A model generated the notes under the pieces. It worked only from the letters and a program-made list of their open reading frames with translations. It searched no databases and was not told the origin of the DNA. Below, one piece after another: positions 1 to 7,084 of a DNA stretch of 12,353 nucleotides; positions within the stretch are counted from its first letter, which is position 1; each line of letters starts with the position of its first letter. The DNA is from Promethearchaeota archaeon. GTDB lineage: Archaea; Asgardarchaeota; Lokiarchaeia; Sigynarchaeales; SOKP01. A program made the translations under genes and the position numbers. The stretch spans positions 1 through 12,353 of the forward strand of contig JAHPYY010000196.1 of the NCBI GenBank assembly GCA_019058515.1, read 5' to 3'.

Positions 1-1004
1 ATGATAACAAATTAAGATTACCTAATTGTTTTATTAAGGATATTGACGAAATTGAAGGGTTATACAAACTAAACAATATTGAGGTTTTATGGTTAGATCA
101 TAACGAGATTAAAGAGATTAAAGGACTAGAAACACTTGTTAATTTGAATGAATTAAGATTAGATCATAACGAGATTAAAGAGATCAAGGGTTTGGAATCG
201 CTTACTCAATTAAAAGAATTACGATTAGATCATAACGAAATTAAAGAGATCAGAGGATTAGAATTGCTCACTCGACTAAAAAAATTACGACTTGATAGTA
301 ATAAAATAACTAAACTAGATGGATTAAGTAATTTACTACGACTGGAATCCCTTGATTTGGAGAATAACAAGATTATAGAATTTGATGGTAAAGAACTTGC
401 CAGTTTAAGAGCATTAAGAAGTGTAGTCTTAGGAAAAAATCAAATCACCTCGTTTAAAAACATAAAGAACTTTCATTATTTGGTTATGTTAAGCCTTGAA
501 AGTAATAAAATTACCAAAATCTCCAATCTAAAACTCAATGATTTACAGAAATTATACCTAAATGTTAATAAAATCCGAGAGATTGAAAACTTTAGCGATC
601 TCCCTAATTTACTACAGCTTGATCTTAGCAATAATAATATTTCTGAAATCAAAAATTTAGATACTATACCTAATCTGCAAAGTATAAATCTGAGTCACAA
701 TAGTATATCAGAAATAACTAATTTTGAAAATACTCCGAACCTAATTGGCATTAATCTTAGTTATAATCGAATAACTGAGATTAAAGGGCTTGAAAACATC
801 CCTAATCTACAAGCAATTAACATTGGTCATAATCAAATAACTGAGATAAAGGGCTTAGAACACCTTGATAACTTGATAGGTTTAAACCTCGAAGGAAATC
901 CCATTTCAGAAGAGCTTATCGAAAGTTTAGATGGTGTCGAATACGGAGGTTATGTAAATAATGCTCAGAACTTCGTGGAATACTGCAGCAAACTTAAAAA
1001 ATAA
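1..1004 (+). CDS. Leucine-rich repeat protein, 5'-truncated by window edge
   Basis: The reading frame is open from base 3 to the TAA at 1002-1004. It has no start codon before the ATG at 144, and residues read upstream of that ATG (ending VLWLDHNEIKEIKGLETL) are already in register LRRs. The ATG at 144 is therefore internal and the true start lies off the left edge. About 333 residues are visible. They hold roughly 13 repeats of 22 residues with the pattern LxxLxLxxNxIxEIKGLExL, the SDS22-like LRR class. A C-terminal cap follows (EGNPISEELIESLDGVEYGG ... NFVEYCSK). No signal peptide or membrane segment is seen, so a cytoplasmic protein-binding scaffold is likely; the partner is unknown. The visible part aligns with the second module of the next gene, and a 156-bp stretch spanning the 3' end and the downstream spacer is about 92% identical between them. 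The missing upstream part may carry a first module like that of the next gene (inference). Confidence 0.9.
   Translation, partial: DNKLRLPNCFIKDIDEIEGLYKLNNIEVLWLDHNEIKEIKGLETLVNLNELRLDHNEIKEIKGLESLTQLKELRLDHNEIKEIRGLELLTRLKKLRLDSNKITKLDGLSNLLRLESLDLENNKIIEFDGKELASLRALRSVVLGKNQITSFKNIKNFHYLVMLSLESNKITKISNLKLNDLQKLYLNVNKIREIENFSDLPNLLQLDLSNNNISEIKNLDTIPNLQSINLSHNSISEITNFENTPNLIGINLSYNRITEIKGLENIPNLQAINIGHNQITEIKGLEHLDNLIGLNLEGNPISEELIESLDGVEYGGYVNNAQNFVEYCSKLKK
93..290 (+). repeat. Three tandem 66-nt LRR-coding units
   Basis: Units begin at 93, 159 and 225, each starting TTAGATCATAACGA. They encode successive LDHNEIKEI(K/R)GLE repeats that are nearly the same at DNA level as well as in protein. 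The second unit (159-224) is almost identical to a unit in the next gene at 1991-2056. Repeats further downstream in the gene have diverged much more. Confidence 0.85.
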
Positions 1005-1036
1005 AGCATTTTCAACAAATATAAAAATTAAATTAG
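881..1036 (+). repeat. Duplicated 156-bp block, copy 1 (3' end of LRR gene plus spacer)
   Basis: This block aligns without gaps to 2647-2802 at a constant offset of 1766 bp. I count 13 mismatches in 156 positions. It covers the C-terminal cap codons, the stop codon and about 32 bp of noncoding spacer (AAAGCATTTTC then ATAAAAATTAAATTAG). Conservation of the spacer along with the coding part indicates recent duplication or gene conversion of a whole segment. Confidence 0.85.
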
Positions 1037-1050
1037 AATAAAAAATTGTG

Positions 1051-1063
1051 GGTGGAGAAATTG
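1051..1063 (+). promoter_or_regulatory. Conserved GGTGG-A(G/A)AAA-TTG start context
   Basis: GGTGGAGAAATTG here and GGTGGAAAAATTG at 2817-2829 occupy the same place in two paralogous genes. GGTGG resembles the GGTGA part of an archaeal Shine-Dalgarno sequence and stands 5 nt before TTG. Either the GTG inside the motif is the start, or the motif is the ribosome binding site for the TTG. Sequence alone does not decide; the protein N-terminus differs by three residues. Confidence 0.4.
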
Positions 1064-2770
1064 TCGGAAAAGAAAGATACCAATCCTGACATCGTAGGTG
1101 AGAAAGCGTACAAGTATCTTGCGGACGATATTTTGAGCGAGCGTTATGTAGAGTTTAGGAATGGAACCTACGAGACGATTGATGGGTATTTAGACCTTTA
1201 TGGAAAAAATTTACGGTCAATTAACGAGATTGAAAGGTTAGATAGGCAAACTCACCTTAAAAGCTTAAAATTACAAAAGAATCGGCTAGAGGTAATTGAG
1301 GGACTTGACACCCTTGTTAATCTAACAGAACTCGATCTCTTTCAAAATGCAATTACACATATTTCCGGTCTCGAAAAATTACAGAATCTGGAGCGCCTTG
1401 TTTTGTCTCTTAATAAAATTAATGAAATCAAAGGATTGGAGACTCTAACAAAGTTAGAGACTCTTTGGTTATCAAGAAATAAAATTCGTGAAATTAAGGG
1501 TTTAGAACATCTATTAAAATTAAGGCAGTTGCGCTTAAATGGGAACGAAATTAGAGAAATTAGCGGTCTGGAAACGCTTCAAGAATTGGAGCGATTAGAA
1601 TTAAGCGACAACTTGATTTCGGATATTAAAGGATTACAAGATTGCGTTAAGTTAAGGAAACTGAACCTCGAGAATAATCCCCTTCCAATGAAGCTTCTTG
1701 ACGAATTGGGTGGGCTAGACAGGAACGGTTACGCTCTCGAGCCGCAGAAGTTCGTAGAGTATTGCAGAAAAAATACGATAGATGTTATTTTTACGCATAT
1801 AAGATATAGAGGCATGCAAATTAAGGTTTTATACGGAAACACGCTCGATTTACACGATTATAATGTTGATAAAATCACAGAAATTGAAGGATTAAACGAA
1901 ACAGATTTTATAGAGATTTTATATTTGGATCATAATGAGATCTCTGAAATAGAGGCTCTTACTAATCTTAAGAATTTAAAAATAATGCGTTTAGATCATA
2001 ACGAGATTAAGGAAATCAAGGGTTTGGAATCGCTTACTCAATTAAAAGAATTGCGACTAGATCACAACGAGATTAAGGAAATTAAGGGTTTAGACTCACT
2101 TACCCAATTAAAAGAATTGTTACTTTACAAAAATAAAATAATGAAAATTGAGGGATTGAGCAATTTACAACAACTGGAATCCCTGGATCTGGAGAATAAC
2201 CTGATTATAGAGTTTGATGGCAAAGATCTACGCAATTTAAGAGCATTAGAAAGTTTAGCCTTAGGAAACAATCAAATTACTTCGTTTAAAAATCTACATA
2301 ATCTGGATAATTTGGAAATGTTGAGCTTACAAAATAATAATATTACAAAAATCTCCAAATTTGAATTTAGAAATTTGAGGAAACTATATCTAAATGAAAA
2401 TAACATAAAAGAGATTGAAAATTTAGATTTACTAATCAAGCTAGAATTTTTATATTTAGAGAATAACGAAATTACTGAAATACGAGGGTTTGAAAATTTG
2501 CGAAAGATACAATTCATTAATCTTAGCAATAATAAAATTAAGGAGATAAAAGGGTTAGAAAAACTCTCTCATTTGCGCGGTATAGATCTTAGTTATAATC
2601 AGATTTCTGAGATAAAAGGATTAGAGCACCTTAATAACCTAATGGGTTTAAACTTGGAAGGAAATCCCATTTCAGAAGAGCTTATCGAGAATTTAGGTGG
2701 TGTCGAATACGGAGGTTATGCAAATAATGCTCAGAACTTCGTAGAATACTGTCGCAAATGTAAAAAATAA
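1052..2770 (+). CDS. Two-module SDS22-like leucine-rich repeat protein
   Basis: The protein has about 570 residues and two modules. Module 1 has an N-terminal cap (NPDIVGEKAYKYLADDILSE, then FRNGTYETIDG), about 8 LRRs, and a cap ending PQKFVEYCRKN near residue 240. Module 2 starts with a short beta-like segment (IRYRGMQIKVLYGNTLDL), has about 12 LRRs, and ends with the related cap AQNFVEYCRKCKK. Module 1 matches the next gene; module 2 matches the previous one. The repeat pattern is the SDS22-like 22-residue class, which usually mediates protein-protein binding. No signal peptide or membrane helix is visible. The start is uncertain: in-frame TTG 1046, GTG 1052 and TTG 1061 are possible. GTG 1052 is chosen because the downstream gene has the equivalent codon. 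TTG 1061 is a serious rival because GGTGG sits 6 nt before it. Co-transcription with its LRR neighbours is likely, given a spacer of about 47 nt. Confidence 0.9.
   Translation: MEKLSEKKDTNPDIVGEKAYKYLADDILSERYVEFRNGTYETIDGYLDLYGKNLRSINEIERLDRQTHLKSLKLQKNRLEVIEGLDTLVNLTELDLFQNAITHISGLEKLQNLERLVLSLNKINEIKGLETLTKLETLWLSRNKIREIKGLEHLLKLRQLRLNGNEIREISGLETLQELERLELSDNLISDIKGLQDCVKLRKLNLENNPLPMKLLDELGGLDRNGYALEPQKFVEYCRKNTIDVIFTHIRYRGMQIKVLYGNTLDLHDYNVDKITEIEGLNETDFIEILYLDHNEISEIEALTNLKNLKIMRLDHNEIKEIKGLESLTQLKELRLDHNEIKEIKGLDSLTQLKELLLYKNKIMKIEGLSNLQQLESLDLENNLIIEFDGKDLRNLRALESLALGNNQITSFKNLHNLDNLEMLSLQNNNITKISKFEFRNLRKLYLNENNIKEIENLDLLIKLEFLYLENNEITEIRGFENLRKIQFINLSNNKIKEIKGLEKLSHLRGIDLSYNQISEIKGLEHLNNLMGLNLEGNPISEELIENLGGVEYGGYANNAQNFVEYCRKCKK
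1925..2122 (+). repeat. Tandem 66-nt LRR-coding units in the second LRR gene
   Basis: Units begin at 1925, 1991 and 2057, with exact 66-nt spacing. The units at 1991 and 2057 encode LDHNEIKEIKGL(E/D)SLTQ and differ at only a few bases. The 1991 unit also nearly matches the unit at 159-224 in the previous gene, which suggests homogenisation by recombination. Confidence 0.8.
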
Positions 2771-2802
2771 AGCATTTTCGACGAATATAAAAATTAAATT
2801 AG
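2647..2802 (+). repeat. Duplicated 156-bp block, copy 2
   Basis: Partner of the block at 881-1036 (constant offset 1766 bp, 13 mismatches counted). It covers the end of the second LRR gene and about 32 bp of spacer. The two spacers diverge only just before the start region of the following gene. Confidence 0.85.
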
Positions 2803-2817
2803 GATATAATATTAAAG

Positions 2818-3546
2818 GTGGAAAAATTGCCAAAAGAAAAAGACATCGATCCCGACATCGTAGGTGAGAAAGCGTACAAGTATCTTGTAGACGATCTTTT
2901 AGAGAAACGCCATGTACTGTTTAGGAACGGGTTCTACGATACAATAGACGGATCATTGAATATTAACGAAAAGGGATTAAAACGGATAAGCGAGATTGAG
3001 AGGTTAGGCACACAGAATCATCTTGAAAGCTTATCGCTGAAAAGGAATAAACTAAAAATTATTGAATGTCTCGATACCCTTATTAATCTAAAAAGTCTCG
3101 AGCTTTTTGAAAACGAGATTGAAAAAATCTCAGGTCTCGACAAATTGATCAATTTAGAATATCTTGAATTGGGCTTAAATAATATAAAAATAATTGATGG
3201 ATTGGATACTTTAACAAAGCTTGAATATCTTGGATTGTCGAGAAATCAAATAACCAAAATTCAAGGGTTAGAACACCTAGCGAGTCTCAAACGACTTCGT
3301 TTAAATGGGAACCCAATTACAGAACTACAAGGATTGGAAACGCTCGAAAATCTTGAGTGGTTAGAGTTAAGAAATAATCAGATTACTGAAATAAAAGGAC
3401 TCCAAAATTGCAGTAAGCTTAAAATACTAATTTTGGAAAATAATCCCATTCCTGAGGAAATACTTGAAGAGTGTGGGGGATTAGATAAATTTGGTGACGC
3501 TCTCGAACCGCAAAAATTTGTGGCGTATTGTAGAAAAAACAGTTAG
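2818..3546 (+). CDS. Single-module SDS22-like leucine-rich repeat protein
   Basis: The protein has 242 residues, starting at GTG 2818 or possibly TTG 2827. It has the same N-terminal cap as module 1 of the preceding gene (PDIVGEKAYKYLVDDLLEKR, FRNGFYDTIDG), about 8 LRRs of 22 residues, and the cap GGLDKFGDALEPQKFVAYC followed by RKNS. It aligns end to end with module 1 of the preceding gene and stops with TAG where that gene runs on into module 2. It could be a natural one-module paralogue or a two-module gene cut short by a stop and deletion; the relic just downstream favours the second reading but does not prove it. It is probably co-transcribed with the preceding gene, 47 nt away. It is probably cytoplasmic with an unknown binding partner. 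Confidence 0.88.
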   Translation: MEKLPKEKDIDPDIVGEKAYKYLVDDLLEKRHVLFRNGFYDTIDGSLNINEKGLKRISEIERLGTQNHLESLSLKRNKLKIIECLDTLINLKSLELFENEIEKISGLDKLINLEYLELGLNNIKIIDGLDTLTKLEYLGLSRNQITKIQGLEHLASLKRLRLNGNPITELQGLETLENLEWLELRNNQITEIKGLQNCSKLKILILENNPIPEEILEECGGLDKFGDALEPQKFVAYCRKNS

Positions 3547-3568
3547 TTTGCTAAATTTATTATTATGA

Positions 3569-3667
3569 CCAAAAAAGATTCAAACATATAGAAGCTTAGA
3601 CGAGGAGGAAATAGTTGCTAAGGAAGTCGTAGAGTTTTGTCAAAAAAAAAGAATTAAGGCTAAATAA
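3569..3667 (+). pseudogene. Relic of an LRR-protein C-terminal cap
   Basis: After an in-frame TGA, this stretch reads 32 codons to a TAA. The translation contains SLDEEEIVAKEVVEFCQKKR, and VVEFCQKK resembles the FVEYCRK cap that ends each LRR module upstream. It lacks a credible start and is in a different frame from the preceding gene, so it is best read as a decayed remnant. The match is short and could be chance. Confidence 0.4.
3642..3650 (-). terminator. Oligo-T stretch downstream of the nuclease-like gene
   Basis: Nine A on the plus strand give a T9 run on the minus strand 32 nt past the stop of the nuclease-like gene, with a T5 run nearer the stop. Archaeal RNA polymerase commonly terminates at such runs. 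No strong hairpin is seen. Confidence 0.35.
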
Positions 3668-3681
3668 ATAAAAATAATTTA

Positions 3682-5949
3682 CTAATTGAAGAAATCTTTC
3701 CAAGGTCTATCTTCAATATCTTTAATTTTATTTTGCACTATGAAATAATCTATTTCTTCTAATAATATTTCAGGTTCATAAATCCATGATCCCGACTTGT
3801 TAAAAGTTACACATAGTAATTTCTTAATATTAAAGAGCTCTTTGAGAATTAGACCATAAGATGCTACTTGAGGGATTGAATTCAGAAATGAGTTTACTGT
3901 TTGATGAGTTTGTGGAAATGGATTTTCATCCGGTTTATAGTCTGCGACAATAATAATATCATGAAGAATTACAATTAAATCGATATGACCAGTTAAATAT
4001 GTGTTTTTGCAGATCCATACTGGAATTTCAATACCACTACTATATGAGATGTGTTCTAAAATAAACGGTAGCACATATTCATGTCCAGCACTCCCATGAC
4101 TGGAGTAGAAATCTTTATTATCGTAATGTTTATCTTGAGATAACTTTATGAGATTTGAGACTAATTTTAATAATTGATTGTTATAAGCATTTCTACGATT
4201 TGATAAGGAAACAAATTTTATTCTATTCCTTCTTATTAGTTGTTCTACAAATTCTGTCTTCCTCTCTATTGGTCTAATCCATGCTAATTTACCCTTAAAA
4301 CTTGAGATTCTTGGATATTTATGCAAATTTTCTAAAATATAATCTGGAAATCCTTTATCTATTACAACTTTTCTTAAATGTCTTATTAAGTTCGGGAATT
4401 GTGTACTTAAGCCCAATCTTTCTACTTTTGGATGGGGATAAAAATAATTAAGATTATTTCTTGGAATAGGTTTATAACCTGCTGTTTTAAAGATGTCTCT
4501 GAAATGTAAATTCCTTTTTTGACAAGTAATTACAAAATCATTGTTGCCTCTTTCCAATATTGAAAGATCTGGAGCTTTACCAAGTGGAATGTGGTATTTA
4601 TTTTTAAGTGCAGTCGTCATTACATATGATGCTAAGTATTTTGCTCCATTTTTAATTGCTTCAGAATAAGAACGTGGGAATCCAGATTTGCTCCAATTCA
4701 AGAATTTCCATTTTCCTATATCATGACGAACCTCATATCCAATATTTCGTAAAATATCGTTGTAATTTAACCGTCTATAGCCAATAGCAGAAATGAAATC
4801 TTTATGATCTTCATCTAACATCTCAATTGTAGGTGCTTCCTTAAAATTAAGCTTATTCTTTCTCTTATATTGCTCAGTCAGAACTTCATGAGTTAAATAT
4901 ATTCCTGCGCTTTTAATCGCATTACTGTACGTTCTTGGTATGCCAGATTCATCCCAATCAATAAACTCCCACTTAAGATCATCCTTGTTTAGTTCAAGAT
5001 CCGCTTTTCTCATTATATCATTATGATATAAACCCTTCCTTCTATAAGCGTTATAAAAGCTTTTACTGTCTTTATCTTCATACATTATCATGGCTGTAGG
5101 TGCTATCCCTTCCGTCAGATTATTCCTTTCTATAAATTCATCCGTATAAATATTTATAAGGAAATAATACGCTGCGTTTTGGATGGCTTCTATATAAGTT
5201 CTTGGATTTCCTGATTCGGTCCAATTTAAATCATCCCATAACCCAACTTTTTGTCGTTCATCTTGTAATTCAAATCCTGCTTCTTCTATGATATGATAAT
5301 ATTTTAAACCTCGATTTTGAAAAACCCTTACGAAATCGTAACGATCTAACCTTAAAGTCTTGACTAAAGGGGCTTGTCCATCTATTATCTTATATTTTTT
5401 TTTAAAATCTTCAGTTAAAATTTCATTAATAAGATAATAAGCGGCGTTCTTTATAGCATCATTATAAGATCTACTATGTTGCTTCTTGATTATGGGTCGA
5501 TTTTTAATATTATAGTTCCAATTTAAAAAATCCCAATTTTTTTTCTCGGACCGTTTATTTCCTCGATTCATATCCTGATAATCATTTGAATTTAACTCTT
5601 TATCATTATTTTTTAACTCCACGATATTATGTTCTGACATTGTATTTCTTGTTTCATTTGAATTATCGGCTAAGTCTGATGGATGTGGTATTAATTTTGG
5701 GATAGAAATGTTGTTTTCCTCAAAAAATAAGTCTATTTCTCTGGATATAGATTCAACTAATTTTTTACTCTTTACTTTTTTTTTCTGAGTACGATGCCAA
5801 AATTTTTTGATTTTAGTATATTTTTTACAATTTTCGCATAACACATAAATGTGTTTTTTATCATATGGATTTGGAACGAAGGTATCCTGTACATGTCCAC
5901 ATGAACATTTATACCTAAAATTCCTCCCATTTTTTTCCTTTTCAACCAT
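3682..5949 (-). CDS. Zinc ribbon, four-repeat, PD-(D/E)XK nuclease-like protein
   Basis: I do not recognise this as a named family. It has 755 residues from ATG 5949. Residues 13-43 form a zinc ribbon (YKCSCGH ... CENC; Cys15, Cys17, Cys38, Cys41). A basic stretch (46-63) and a polar linker follow. Four tandem repeats of about 90 residues start at 139, 238, 327 and 414, each opening with W-x-x-(L/I)-x-W and continuing R(S/T)Y..AI..A..YL, then AP....L and a closing AG(F/Y)-like turn. Their outline recalls DNA-binding repeats that accompany homing endonucleases. The C-terminal domain (about 617-735) has the PD-(D/E)XK order: GHE (Glu624), GHIDLIV (Asp657), ADYKP (Asp670, Lys672), and Q694-xxx-Y698 as in RecB/Cas4-like enzymes. 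I infer a DNA nuclease with its own targeting repeats. An upstream in-frame TTG at 6051 would add 34 residues; the ATG is preferred because a TATA-like box lies just before it. The gene is convergent with the LRR genes and follows the trp operon on the same strand. Confidence 0.85.
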   Translation of the reverse strand: MVEKEKNGRNFRYKCSCGHVQDTFVPNPYDKKHIYVLCENCKKYTKIKKFWHRTQKKKVKSKKLVESISREIDLFFEENNISIPKLIPHPSDLADNSNETRNTMSEHNIVELKNNDKELNSNDYQDMNRGNKRSEKKNWDFLNWNYNIKNRPIIKKQHSRSYNDAIKNAAYYLINEILTEDFKKKYKIIDGQAPLVKTLRLDRYDFVRVFQNRGLKYYHIIEEAGFELQDERQKVGLWDDLNWTESGNPRTYIEAIQNAAYYFLINIYTDEFIERNNLTEGIAPTAMIMYEDKDSKSFYNAYRRKGLYHNDIMRKADLELNKDDLKWEFIDWDESGIPRTYSNAIKSAGIYLTHEVLTEQYKRKNKLNFKEAPTIEMLDEDHKDFISAIGYRRLNYNDILRNIGYEVRHDIGKWKFLNWSKSGFPRSYSEAIKNGAKYLASYVMTTALKNKYHIPLGKAPDLSILERGNNDFVITCQKRNLHFRDIFKTAGYKPIPRNNLNYFYPHPKVERLGLSTQFPNLIRHLRKVVIDKGFPDYILENLHKYPRISSFKGKLAWIRPIERKTEFVEQLIRRNRIKFVSLSNRRNAYNNQLLKLVSNLIKLSQDKHYDNKDFYSSHGSAGHEYVLPFILEHISYSSGIEIPVWICKNTYLTGHIDLIVILHDIIIVADYKPDENPFPQTHQTVNSFLNSIPQVASYGLILKELFNIKKLLCVTFNKSGSWIYEPEILLEEIDYFIVQNKIKDIEDRPWKDFFN
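3745..4101 (-). other. PD-(D/E)XK nuclease domain coding segment
   Basis: This encodes residues 617-735. The acidic and lysine motif residues Glu624, Asp657, Asp670 and Lys672 and the QxxxY pair are spaced as in RecB-family nucleases. All expected catalytic positions appear intact, so the enzyme may be active. Confidence 0.75.
4459..5535 (-). repeat. Four tandem ~90-residue protein repeats
   Basis: In coding direction the units begin at 5535, 5238, 4971 and 4710. Shared features are an opening WxxLNW, SG.PR(T/S)Y..AI.NAA.YL, a charged helix, G.AP....L, D(F/S) and R.L.Y.DI...AG.E. Units 2-4 carry an (S/D)-x-SG-x-PR(T/S)Y linker that unit 1 replaces with a basic insertion. DNA similarity between units is low, so the duplication is old and function has kept the pattern. 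Confidence 0.8.
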
Positions 5950-5981
5950 TATTAGTAGAATGTTACTTTGTGAATTTAAAG

Positions 5982-5988
5982 TTTTATA
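5982..5988 (-). promoter_or_regulatory. Candidate TATA box for the nuclease-like gene
   Basis: TATAAAA reads on the minus strand, centred about 36 nt upstream of ATG 5949. Archaeal transcription usually starts about 25 nt past the box, which would give a leader of roughly 10 nt. No Shine-Dalgarno sequence precedes the ATG, which fits a short-leader transcript. A second possible box, TTTATAAA, lies at 6023-6030. Confidence 0.4.
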
Positions 5989-6206
5989 GAGATTGTATTG
6001 AATAATGAGCCAGAATTTTGCCTTTATAAAGGTTAAGAAGCTAGTTTCCAATTTTGATTATTTATCTATTTAGGTCGTAATTGCATTTCAAAATAAAAGG
6101 TGGAAATAAACGATCACTATTTAAAAGCAAAATTTTCTATATGTATATCAAATTCCATGTTTTTCACCATGTTCATTTAAAACTTAACTCTAAAGAGAAT
6201 ATTATT

Positions 6207-6212
6207 AAAAAA
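6207..6212 (-). terminator. Oligo-T stretch after the trp operon
   Basis: A T6 run on the minus strand lies 33 nt past the trpA stop, in AT-rich DNA with no strong hairpin. This is a weak candidate for termination of the operon before the nuclease-like gene. The rest of 5950-6244 shows no gene. Confidence 0.3.
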
Positions 6213-6244
6213 TCTATTGGCTATATCTTCTGTAAGCATAGATT

Positions 6245-7084
6245 TTAACTCGCTCTCTTTATAGCTGTTTTTATACTTGAAACGAATTCCACAATCTCAT
6301 ATTCCATTTTTTCAAAATCATCTAAATTTTCCTTAATTAAGTTGACTATAGCAGAACCAATAATGACTCCATCTGCTCCAGCATTAATAATCGCACTTGC
6401 ATGTTCAGGTTTAGAAATACCAAAGCCAACGAAAACGGGAATAATATTATCAGTCATATGTAAAATTCTTTTTATGGTCTCTTTTGTAATTTGGGCTACT
6501 GTATCTCTCGCTCCTGTAACACCCATAACCGAAATCAAATAAATAAATCCTCTCGCAACTTTTAAGATTTTTATCATTCTCTCTGGTGTTGTTGAAGGGG
6601 CAATAAGGAAAATTAAGCATATATTATATTTTTCAGAAACCTTTAAAGCTAACTCGGCTTCTTCTAAAGGAAGATCCCCTACTACAATTCCATCTACGCC
6701 GCATTCCTTTAGTTTGTTGAATGTTCTCTCCAAGGAATCCTCTATGGTATTAGCACCTTGAATTAAAATGTTATAATATGTAAGGATAACAATTGGTTTC
6801 TCAGTCTTCCTTCTAATATCCTTTATAGCATCAAAAGCTACTTCAGTGTTTATGCCTGCATTAAATGCTCTAACATTCGCTTCTTGGATAGTTGGTCCAT
6901 CTGCGATAGGGTCGCTAAATGGTACGCCAATTTCAAGAATATCAACATAAGGCTCGATTTTTTTAACCAGCACTTTAAATTCATTAACAGAAGGATCCCC
7001 TGCTACTAAGAAGGGCATAAAAAACCTTTCTGATTTCTTATTTTCATCCGAAAATAGCTTTATTAGCCTATTTGAGTTAATCAT
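6245..7084 (-). CDS. trpA: Tryptophan synthase alpha subunit
   Basis: It cleaves indole-3-glycerol phosphate to indole and glyceraldehyde 3-phosphate, and indole then passes to TrpB; this is a cytoplasmic alpha2-beta2 complex. At 279 residues it has the usual length for a TIM-barrel TrpA. The signature [18 protein letters not shown] is present, with catalytic Glu51 and Asp62 (equivalents of Glu49 and Asp60 of the Salmonella enzyme). The phosphate-binding elements [19 protein letters not shown] and [12 protein letters not shown] are intact. The segment usually read VPDLP is VGDLP here. The ATG overlaps the trpB stop as ATGA, which implies translational coupling. It is the last gene of the operon. 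Confidence 0.97.
   Translation of the reverse strand: MINSNRLIKLFSDENKKSERFFMPFLVAGDPSVNEFKVLVKKIEPYVDILEIGVPFSDPIADGPTIQEANVRAFNAGINTEVAFDAIKDIRRKTEKPIVILTYYNILIQGANTIEDSLERTFNKLKECGVDGIVVGDLPLEEAELALKVSEKYNICLIFLIAPSTTPERMIKILKVARGFIYLISVMGVTGARDTVAQITKETIKRILHMTDNIIPVFVGFGISKPEHASAIINAGADGVIIGSAIVNLIKENLDDFEKMEYEIVEFVSSIKTAIKRAS

Noticed and set aside
93..290. CRISPR-like array, because of regular 66-bp spacing
   Set aside because: Repeats are contiguous, in frame and encode LRRs; there are no unique spacers.
144..1004. First LRR gene starting at ATG 144
   Set aside because: The same frame is open to the left edge and encodes in-register LRRs before this ATG, so it is an internal methionine.
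2272..2529. Minus-strand ORF inside the second LRR gene, and similar antisense frames in trpA, trpB, trpD and the ATP-grasp gene
   Set aside because: They lie wholly or mostly opposite strongly supported genes and their translations look like shadow frames without domains.
3565..3632. Strong GAGGAGG ribosome-binding-like sequence near 3602
   Set aside because: The nearby TTG at 3615 opens only five codons. The bases are better explained as Glu codons of the LRR cap relic.
5950..6051. 34-residue N-terminal extension of the nuclease-like protein from TTG 6051
   Set aside because: No ribosome binding site was found, the extension does not resemble a clean signal peptide or membrane helix, and a TATA-like box lies inside it just upstream of a good ATG.
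6100..6180. Short plus-strand ORF from GTG 6100, with a GGTGG motif like the LRR gene starts
   Set aside because: It encodes only about 26 residues with no recognisable features and stops at once; the motif match is probably chance.
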